Part shown: piece by piece, positions 57,985-64,000 of the stretch | Layout: the number at the start of each line of letters is the position of its first letter | Position numbering within the stretch: the stretch's first letter is position 1 | From: JBBDMX01 sp040878035 | GTDB lineage: Bacteria > Planctomycetota > Phycisphaerae > Phycisphaerales > Phycisphaeraceae | Direction: 5' to 3' | DNA: 64,000 nt | Assembly: GCA_040878035.1 (NCBI GenBank) | Contig: JBBDMX010000030.1 | Location: 62,001 to 126,000 of the forward strand | Made by a program: the position numbers and the translations under genes | The notes under the pieces: generated by a model | The model's input: the letters and a program-made list of their open reading frames with translations, nothing else | Told to the model about the DNA's origin: nothing | Databases searched by the model: none

Positions 57985-59058
57985 ATGCCGGTTACACCTG
58001 CATCCGGGATATCTGGGGCATCTGAGGTCAAATCAGATCGGCCGGCCACCATCTACGAAGTGGCTCGCAAGGCCGGCGTGTCCATCGGCACCGTCTCGCG
58101 CGTGCTCAACGGCGGCAACAAGGAAAACTGGAAGTCCACCGTTCGTCGCGCCGCCCAGGTCCGCCGCATCGCCCAGGAAATGGGCTATCGCCCCAGTTGG
58201 CGCGGCCGGGCCTTTGCCAGCGGCAAGACTCACACCATCGGCTTGATCCATCAGGCCTTCGATCCCCTGCAACTGGGCGAAGCCTGGCATGACATCTTGC
58301 GCGAGTTGATCGATCAACTGCGGGCGCGTAACTACGGCGTGCAGTTCCTCCCCGTGGGCGAGGAAAAGGAAGACCTGCTGGCGTGCCGGGCGGTGATCAG
58401 CGAGCGGCGTTTCGACGGCTGCATGGTGTCCAAGTACCTGACGCCGGAGATCGAAGAGGCCCTGCGTGAGACGGATATGCCCGCGGTGATGATCAACGCC
58501 GAGGCCGATGCCAGTTGGTCGCAGGTGCAACTGGACGATCGCGGTGGGGCGATGGCCATGACGCGGCACCTGATCCAGCAGGGTCACCGGCGCATCGCGT
58601 TCATGACCGACGAAACCGGGACGATGCGGCACTTCAGTCTCCGCCGGCGTCTGGAGGGCGTGTACGCCGCCATGGCCGAGGCGGGACTGGGCCAGCCCAT
58701 CGAGGCCCATCGCAAGGAGATCAGTGCGGCCCTGGAAGAACTGATGGCGCTGTCCGCGCCGCCCACCGCCGTGGTGACCTATCACGATACGACGGCGGTC
58801 ACGCTGCTGCAGGCCTGCTGGCGCAAGGGCATTGGCGTGCCGACGGACCTGAGCGTCGCCACGTTCAATGACTCGACCGCCACGCGCATGAGCATTCCGC
58901 CCCTGACCACCATGCGTCTGCCCGGCGCCATCGTCGCCCGCCGCGCCGCCACGCAGTTGCTTGAGCGCATGGCGCAAGGCCCCGAATGGGTCCCCGAACG
59001 TCTGATCCTGCCCGAAGAACTGATCGTCCGCGAATCGACCGGCCCGGCCGCCAAGTGA
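57985..59058 (+). CDS. LacI-family transcriptional regulator
   Basis: The product is 357 residues. A GAGGGA site precedes the ATG. The HTH is ATIYEVARKAGVSIGTVSRV, followed by LNGGNKENWKSTVRRAAQVR and a hinge. The ligand domain has HTIGLIHQAFDPLQ, FDGCMVSKYLTPEIE, PTAVVTYHDTTAVTLLQACW and SVATFNDSTATRMSIPPLTT. It is close to the regulator at 35253 (shared PSWRGRAF/ASWRARAF and NAEA/NAEP segments). It is followed nine bases later by a pseudopilin gene and probably senses a pectin or xylan breakdown product. Confidence 0.9.
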   Translation: MPVTPASGISGASEVKSDRPATIYEVARKAGVSIGTVSRVLNGGNKENWKSTVRRAAQVRRIAQEMGYRPSWRGRAFASGKTHTIGLIHQAFDPLQLGEAWHDILRELIDQLRARNYGVQFLPVGEEKEDLLACRAVISERRFDGCMVSKYLTPEIEEALRETDMPAVMINAEADASWSQVQLDDRGGAMAMTRHLIQQGHRRIAFMTDETGTMRHFSLRRRLEGVYAAMAEAGLGQPIEAHRKEISAALEELMALSAPPTAVVTYHDTTAVTLLQACWRKGIGVPTDLSVATFNDSTATRMSIPPLTTMRLPGAIVARRAATQLLERMAQGPEWVPERLILPEELIVRESTGPAAK

Positions 59059-59070
59059 AAGGGGCTGATG

Positions 59071-59832
59071 ATGGAAAAGCATCAACTTGCGCCACATCGT
59101 TCGGGTCGTCCCGCCGGGGCCGGAGTTGGCGCATTCACGCTGGTGGAACTGCTGGTGGTGATCGCGATCATCGCGCTGCTCATCGCGTTGCTGTTGCCGG
59201 CGCTGGGGCAAGCACGGCTCACGGCCCGGTCGGTGGAGTGTTTGAGCACTCTTCGCGGTCTGGCGCTGGTGGGTAACCAATACGGGTACGACAACAAGGA
59301 TTATCTGCCGTACAACGGGCACTCTTCGAGCAACCAATACTACAACGAGTATCCCGTGACCTACACGTCTGAACAGTTCTGGTACGCCAAGCGTCCTTTC
59401 AGCGGGTACAGAACGACCGCGAGCTATAGTACCCTCAAGTCCGCCCTGCACTGCGCCCAGGCGCGCGCCAATTTCGCCGGCAACGGCTTCACTCATTACT
59501 CGCGTTCGACCAGCTACAGCCTGGGCAGCGGGTTGGGGGGCACGGCACCGGGATCACGCAAGCTACCCAAAATGGACATGCTCACCGCCAACGCGTTGTG
59601 GTGGGCGGACGCTGCCGATGGCTCTTGGAACCCAGGCTGGGCGTCACCCGACGGCATGTACTGGAACAAGCCGTGGGTGACATTGGGCAGCAGCAGCGCC
59701 ATGCCTTGGCCGTGGAATTGGCAGAACCACTATGACGGTCACCCCGCCCACAGCGCCAATGCTGTTTTTGGCGACGGCCATGCTAAGAACAGGCGAATGC
59801 CCGACAGCCTTTTGGGCGATATCGAACCTTGA
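59071..59832 (+). CDS. Type II secretion pseudopilin-like protein
   Basis: The product is 253 residues from ATG 59071 (the ATG at 59068 is adjacent). The site AAAGGGG lies before it. The leader is GVGAFTLVELLVVIAIIALL, with Glu at +5, then QARLTARSVECLSTLRGLAL. The C-terminus is HPAHSANAVFGDGHAKNR (the H-x10-DGH motif). It sits between the LacI gene and the xylanase, mirroring the pseudopilin-LacI pairing at 34447-36299. Confidence 0.88.
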   Translation: MEKHQLAPHRSGRPAGAGVGAFTLVELLVVIAIIALLIALLLPALGQARLTARSVECLSTLRGLALVGNQYGYDNKDYLPYNGHSSSNQYYNEYPVTYTSEQFWYAKRPFSGYRTTASYSTLKSALHCAQARANFAGNGFTHYSRSTSYSLGSGLGGTAPGSRKLPKMDMLTANALWWADAADGSWNPGWASPDGMYWNKPWVTLGSSSAMPWPWNWQNHYDGHPAHSANAVFGDGHAKNRRMPDSLLGDIEP

Positions 59833-59918
59833 TGTTCTCAAAACTGGGGTCGGGTGGGCCTAGTAGCCCGCACAGTGACGATCGCATTCACTATCTCTCA
59901 TACATGAGGAGCCTTTTC

Positions 59919-62462
59919 GTGACCCATCGAATGTTCCAGATCCTGTCCATCGCAGTTGTGCTGTTAAGCGCCCAGTTCGCCTCGGCGGAGAGCCTGTCGC
60001 GCATTGACCTCAAGGGAGAAATGGCGCTCAAGCCCGGCAAGTCCGACACGGGCGCCAAAGCGCAGAAGGCCGCCGCGGGAACGATCCTTGTCCAGCAGGC
60101 GGTGACGGGCGACAAGTGGGCAAAGTTCTCCTTCAGCTTCACCCCCTCGGCCGACGGCAAGGTTGAAGTGCTCTTGCGCGGCGAATACCGCAAGGACGGC
60201 ACCGAAATCTGGATCAACTACGACAAGCTCGAAGGCAACGGCGCCAGCATCACCAACGGCGACTTTGAGGAAAAGGGCGAGAGTCCCAAGGCGCCTGCCG
60301 GCTGGGAGTTCAAGAATTGGAGCCAGTCCAAGGTCGTGCGCAAGAAGGGCGCCGCCGGCGCTCACAGCGGCGACGCTTATGTGCTGGTCTCCCACACCAA
60401 CCGCATCTGGCAGAGCATCACCGTGCAGAAGGATCAGGAAGTGACCTTGACTCTGTACGCCCGCCTCGATGCCCAAAGCGCCCCCGCGCCCGGCAACGGC
60501 GGTGAGAAGAAGGAAGACGCGGCGGCCACCAGTCCGCAAGGGCTCCAAGCCGCGCCAAATCAGCCGGCTCCAACCGCCTCCTCTGCCGCCCAATCAGAAA
60601 TCAAAAACCAAAAATCAGAAATCGCGCCACCCGCCTCGGCTCTCTCCGGCGCCACGCCGGTCGAGCCCAGCGTCCCGGCGCCCGCGGCCGAGGATGCCGA
60701 ACTGGAGGCGATCCTGGCCAAGTTGCCCCAGGGCACCCTCGTGGCCGGCGCCAGCCCCGAGGACTGGACGCTCAAGAACGGTGCGGCGGCGATCGGCGTG
60801 ATGAACATCGTCCAGGTGCAGGGCATGCCCTTCACCAAGGCCGTGCGCATGGAAAGCCGCAAGCGCACCGATCGCGACTACCTCTTCCAGGCCGTCACGC
60901 CCAGCACCCAGCCGGTCAACGTCGGCCAACCGCTGCTGTTGACCTTTTACGCCCGCGCCACGGCCTTAAACAACGAAACCAGCGTCGGCCTTGTCAACAT
61001 CAAGTTTTTCTCCATGGCGCAACTGGGCGGCACCGGCGCGGCGGCGGTGCCTGTCACCCGCGACTGGCAGAAGTTCTACTTCCCCCTGTCGGTCTACTCC
61101 AAGAAGGTCAAGGGCTTCGCCGCCGGCGAACTGACGATGACCATGAATCAGGGCCTGCCGCCGCAGGTGGTGGAGATCGCCGACATCAAGCTGATGAAGT
61201 TCCCCGACGGCGTGACGGCAAAGGACCTGCCGCGTATGGAGTTCAAGGTCGAGGGCCGCGAGCCGGATGCCCCCTGGCGCAAGGAGGCGGCCCTGCGGAT
61301 CGAGAAGATTCGCAAGGGCGACCTGACGGTGAAAGTGGTGGATGCGGGTGGTAAGCCCGTGGCCGACGCGCAGGTGCAGGTGCGCATGCAGCGGCACCAG
61401 TTCGGCTTCGGCTCGGCGTACGCCGACTTCCGCTTTGTCTCGGCCAAGGACGCCGACTCGCAGCGCTACCGCGAGGAGTTCGTCAAGCTCTTCAACGTCG
61501 CCGCCAGCGAGAGTGGCCTTAAGTGGGAGCCCTGGCTGGAAGCGCGCCAGCAGGCCATCAAGGCCGTGCAGTGGATGCTCGATCACAAGATCCCCGTTCG
61601 CGGCCACACGCTGGTATGGTGCCATCTCGACCGCCTGCCGTACGCCGATCAGGCCAAGCAGAACTACTACCGCGGCCACACCGACGAATTGCAGAAGCTC
61701 CAGATCGACCACATCCGCGACGAGATGACCGCCCTTAAAGGCATGTGCTTCGAGTGGGACCTGATCAACGAGCCCATGAGCCACTGGGACTACTACAACC
61801 TCATGGGCATGGAGTGCTTCCTGGAGTACTTCAAGCTGGCGCACGAGATCGATCCCAATACCAAGCTGGTGGTCAACGAGAACAAGCTGCTCAGTTCCGA
61901 CGGCGGATTCGGCCGTATCGCCTTCTCCCGCGAGGACGACTTCTACAACTTCCTCAAGTGGCTCAAGGACCGCGGCGCGCCGCTGGCGGGCATCGGCATC
62001 CAGGCGCACGGCGCCGGGGGCGTCACCCCGCCGGCACGCATGCTCCAGCAGCTCGACCGCTTCGCCGAGTTCGGCAGCATCACCATCACCGAATGCTCCA
62101 TCACCACCGACAACGAGCAGCACCAGGCCGAGACCCTGCGCGACTTCATGACCATGTGCTTCAGCCACCCGGCGATCGAGAATTTCCTGATGTGGGGCTT
62201 CTGGGACGGCCAGCATTTCCGCAAGAACGGCCTGATCTTCCGCAAGGACTGGTCGGTCAAACCCAGCGGCCAGGTGTATAAGGACCTGGTCTTCAAGGAC
62301 TGGTGGACGAATCTCGACGGCGCCACCGACGCCGGCGGCAGCTTCCAGGGCCGCGGCTTCCTGGGTGAATACGAAGTGATTGCCACGGTCGGCGACAAGA
62401 GCCAGACGGTCAAGGCTAAGCTCCAGCGCGACGGCACGACGGTGACGGTGCAGTTGCCGTGA
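59919..62462 (+). CDS. Secreted GH10 endo-1,4-beta-xylanase with N-terminal carbohydrate-binding regions
   Basis: The product is 847 residues. The GTG at 59919 is chosen because GAGGAG (59906-59911) is seven bases before it; a clean signal peptide follows (MFQILSIAVVLLSAQFASAE). Residues about 25-180 and 290-450 are beta-sandwich (CBM-like) regions. The GH10 barrel covers about 480-800, with RGHTLVWCHLDRLPYAD, the acid/base Glu in FEWDLINEPMSHWD, and the nucleophile Glu in SITITECSITTD. It hydrolyses xylan backbones outside the cell. The linker holds a repeat-encoded SEIKNQKSEI segment at 60592-60625. Confidence 0.92.
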   Translation: MTHRMFQILSIAVVLLSAQFASAESLSRIDLKGEMALKPGKSDTGAKAQKAAAGTILVQQAVTGDKWAKFSFSFTPSADGKVEVLLRGEYRKDGTEIWINYDKLEGNGASITNGDFEEKGESPKAPAGWEFKNWSQSKVVRKKGAAGAHSGDAYVLVSHTNRIWQSITVQKDQEVTLTLYARLDAQSAPAPGNGGEKKEDAAATSPQGLQAAPNQPAPTASSAAQSEIKNQKSEIAPPASALSGATPVEPSVPAPAAEDAELEAILAKLPQGTLVAGASPEDWTLKNGAAAIGVMNIVQVQGMPFTKAVRMESRKRTDRDYLFQAVTPSTQPVNVGQPLLLTFYARATALNNETSVGLVNIKFFSMAQLGGTGAAAVPVTRDWQKFYFPLSVYSKKVKGFAAGELTMTMNQGLPPQVVEIADIKLMKFPDGVTAKDLPRMEFKVEGREPDAPWRKEAALRIEKIRKGDLTVKVVDAGGKPVADAQVQVRMQRHQFGFGSAYADFRFVSAKDADSQRYREEFVKLFNVAASESGLKWEPWLEARQQAIKAVQWMLDHKIPVRGHTLVWCHLDRLPYADQAKQNYYRGHTDELQKLQIDHIRDEMTALKGMCFEWDLINEPMSHWDYYNLMGMECFLEYFKLAHEIDPNTKLVVNENKLLSSDGGFGRIAFSREDDFYNFLKWLKDRGAPLAGIGIQAHGAGGVTPPARMLQQLDRFAEFGSITITECSITTDNEQHQAETLRDFMTMCFSHPAIENFLMWGFWDGQHFRKNGLIFRKDWSVKPSGQVYKDLVFKDWWTNLDGATDAGGSFQGRGFLGEYEVIATVGDKSQTVKAKLQRDGTTVTVQLP
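60592..60625 (+). repeat. In-frame AATCAGA heptamers in the xylanase gene
   Basis: The units aatcaga, aatcaaa, aaccaaa, aatcaga and a partial unit encode QSEIKNQKSEI in the linker between two sandwich domains. The same heptamer occurs non-coding at 36415-36435, inside a long hairpin element. Confidence 0.75.
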
Positions 62463-62626
62463 GCGGGCGCCGAGGGCGGTTACCAGACGGCCTGCACGTT
62501 TGCTAGAGTCACCAGCCGGCATCCGATACAGATATCGACAAAGTATTCTCCCCGTCCGGCGCCGTCTGCGTTGCGTCGCATGGGCGTGCGGCCTATCGTT
62601 CGGGCAAAGTCCCTGAGAGGTACGCC

Positions 62627-63898
62627 ATGACCACCACGCCCGTGAGTCCGCCGCCGTCCGCTGTCAGCGTCTCGTCCGCCGCCGCGGAAGATGCGCATGT
62701 TGGCGAACTGTCCAATCGCTTGCTTCAGTTGGGGCCGCGCGAGGCGGCCGAGCTGCTTCGCCCCGAGTCCGCCGGCGTGGTCGCGGCCGTGCTCAAGCGG
62801 ACCAATCCCGCGGTCGTGCAGGACGTCCTGGGCGCCATGACCCAGGCGCAGCGCGCCGAGGTTTTCACCCAGGCGCCGGCACTCCTGCGTCAGCAATGGG
62901 AAACCAACGAGCGCTATGCCGAGGGCACCGTCGGGCGCCTCATGGATCCGCCCACGGGTGTCTTTGCCCCCGACCTGACCGTCGCTGAGGCGATCGAACG
63001 CCTGCGCGAACTGGTCAAGCAGGCCTTCATCACCTACCTGTACGTGGTGGATGCCGATGGCCGACTGATGGGCGTGGTGGTGATGCGTGAAATGCTGTTG
63101 TCGCCGGCGGACGCGCGGCTGCGCGACATTATGATCCGTCAGCCCTTCGCCCTCGATCCGGCCATGCCCTTCATGGACGCCATGAAGCAGGTGCTCACGC
63201 GGCATTACCCGGTTTACCCGGTGTGCGCCGAAGGCAAACTCGTCGGGGTGGTGCGTGGCCAGACACTTTTTGAGCAGCAGGCCATCGAGATCAGCGCCCA
63301 GGCCGGCGCGATGGTCGGCGTGGATCGCGAGGAGCGACTGGCGACACCCTGGCCTCGCAGCCTCAAGTTCCGCCACCCCTGGCTCCAGCTCAACCTGCTC
63401 ACCGCCTTTGTCGCCGCCGCCGTCGTGGGCGTCTTCCAGGGAACCATCGAGCAGATCGCCGTGCTGGCGGTCTTCCTGCCCGTGCTCGCCGGCCAGTCGG
63501 GCAACACCGGTTGCCAGGCGCTGGCGGTCACGCTTCGCGCCATGACCCTGGGCGAAATGAAGGCGGGCATGGTCCCGCGCGCCGTCTTCAAAGAGGCGCT
63601 TTTGGGCCTGTTCAACGGCATGCTCGTGGGCATCACCGCCGGGCTGGGCATGTACGTCGCCGTCAGAATGCAGGCCGCGCCCGACAGCACGCTCAGTCCC
63701 GTGTTGATGGGTGTTATCGTCTTTCTGGCCATGACCGGTGCCTGCGTGGCATCGGGCATCTCCGGGGCCCTGGTCCCGGTCGTCCTCAAGCGTATGGGCG
63801 CCGACCCGGCGACGGCATCGAGCATCTTCCTCACCACCGCCACCGATGTGGCGAGCATGGGTTTGTTCCTGGGCCTGGCGACGTTACTGCTGTTGTGA
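62627..63898 (+). CDS. mgtE: Magnesium transporter MgtE
   Basis: The product is 423 residues, with a GAGAGG site before the ATG. The order is: a short N-domain (about 25-100, LSNRLLQLGPREAAELLRPE); two CBS domains (about 100-215; FITYLYVVDADGRLMGVVVM and YPVYPVCAEGKLVGVVRG); a plug helix; and five membrane helices from about 250. The channel lining and selectivity region are seen in PVLAGQSGNTGCQALAV and FLTTATDVASMGLFLGLATL (Asp in TTATD). It takes up Mg2+, and the CBS domains gate by sensing intracellular Mg2+. It is unrelated to the pectin/xylan genes before it. No M-box riboswitch was recognised in the 160-bp leader. Confidence 0.93.
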   Translation: MTTTPVSPPPSAVSVSSAAAEDAHVGELSNRLLQLGPREAAELLRPESAGVVAAVLKRTNPAVVQDVLGAMTQAQRAEVFTQAPALLRQQWETNERYAEGTVGRLMDPPTGVFAPDLTVAEAIERLRELVKQAFITYLYVVDADGRLMGVVVMREMLLSPADARLRDIMIRQPFALDPAMPFMDAMKQVLTRHYPVYPVCAEGKLVGVVRGQTLFEQQAIEISAQAGAMVGVDREERLATPWPRSLKFRHPWLQLNLLTAFVAAAVVGVFQGTIEQIAVLAVFLPVLAGQSGNTGCQALAVTLRAMTLGEMKAGMVPRAVFKEALLGLFNGMLVGITAGLGMYVAVRMQAAPDSTLSPVLMGVIVFLAMTGACVASGISGALVPVVLKRMGADPATASSIFLTTATDVASMGLFLGLATLLLL

Positions 63899-63907
63899 CG
63901 GGCGGGG

Positions 63908-63973
63908 CGGGCAGGAACGTGCCCGAATGTCCGAAATTGCGCGCGCGAAAGCCCAGCCGCTCCAGCGGCTGGG
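63908..63973 (+). terminator. Two hairpins after mgtE
   Basis: CGGGCA-GGAACG-TGCCCG (63908-63925) and a 10-bp stem with a 2-nt loop, CCCAGCCGCT-CC-AGCGGCTGGG (63952-63973), lie within 75 bp of the mgtE stop. They probably terminate transcription. Confidence 0.55.
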
Positions 63974-64000
63974 TGCAGGCTCCGGGAACGCGAACGGCGT

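Noticed and set aside
62463..62626. M-box Mg2+ riboswitch upstream of mgtE
   Set aside because: No conserved M-box helices or terminator/anti-terminator pair could be recognised by eye.

Overview
The window looks like a chromosomal piece of a high-G+C member of the Planctomycetota/Verrucomicrobiota superphylum, most likely a Phycisphaerae-type planctomycete. The signs are pseudopilins with the FTLVELLVVI leader followed by a C-terminal H-x9/10-D-G/A-H motif, PEP-CTERM proteins built from autotransporter-associated beta-strand repeats, planctomycete-style zinc ribbons (CxxCDYDLRG...CPECG), many secreted carbohydrate-active proteins, and families of long hairpin repeats. The phylum call is inference from gene content. 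No rRNA, tRNA, CRISPR array or intact mobile element was seen.

Positions 1-7048 hold the tail of a TPR protein, a TrpG/PabA glutamine amidotransferase, a large membrane-TPR protein, a secreted TIM-barrel-like protein and a four-helix membrane protein. Positions 7185-17515 form a probable operon. An HTH-EIIA (PtsN-like) fusion protein comes first. It is followed by two paralogous HyfB-type antiporter subunits, HyfC-, HyfE- and HyfF-like membrane subunits, a NuoC-NuoD/HycE-like large subunit and a ferredoxin-NuoB/HycG fusion. The large subunit lacks the cysteine pairs that hold NiFe in true hydrogenases, so this is an energy-converting hydrogenase-related (Ehr-type) complex and not a hydrogenase.

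Positions 17603-19636 carry a GATase1-like protein and an AGE-family epimerase. Positions 19637-23210 are an accessory island with decayed and duplicated small genes, a truncated IS3-family orfA and an unrecognised gene that may be interrupted by an amber codon. Positions 23211-31877 are a mixed block: alpha/beta hydrolase, ceramidase-like protein, sorbosone-dehydrogenase-like propeller, SDR epimerase, DinG/XPD-family helicase, a DUF433/DUF5615 toxin-antitoxin pair and a bPH2 protein.

From 32254 to 62462 the window is dominated by plant or algal polysaccharide use. There are two modules of beta-propeller (oligogalacturonate-lyase type), pseudopilins and LacI regulator. Around them lie a beta-helix protein, a sialate O-acetylesterase, a GH36-like alpha-galactosidase, a pectate lyase fused to a beta-strand-repeat passenger, an SGNH hydrolase and a GH10 xylanase. 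Two PEP-CTERM beta-strand proteins sit among these genes. A LacI-type operator overlaps the promoter of one of them, which suggests sugar-responsive control. The most unusual coding structure is a single open frame joining an oligogalacturonate lyase to a pseudopilin (55903-57885). Short tandem repeats of intergenic type also lie in frame inside two enzymes. The window ends with an MgtE Mg2+ transporter and hairpin terminators.
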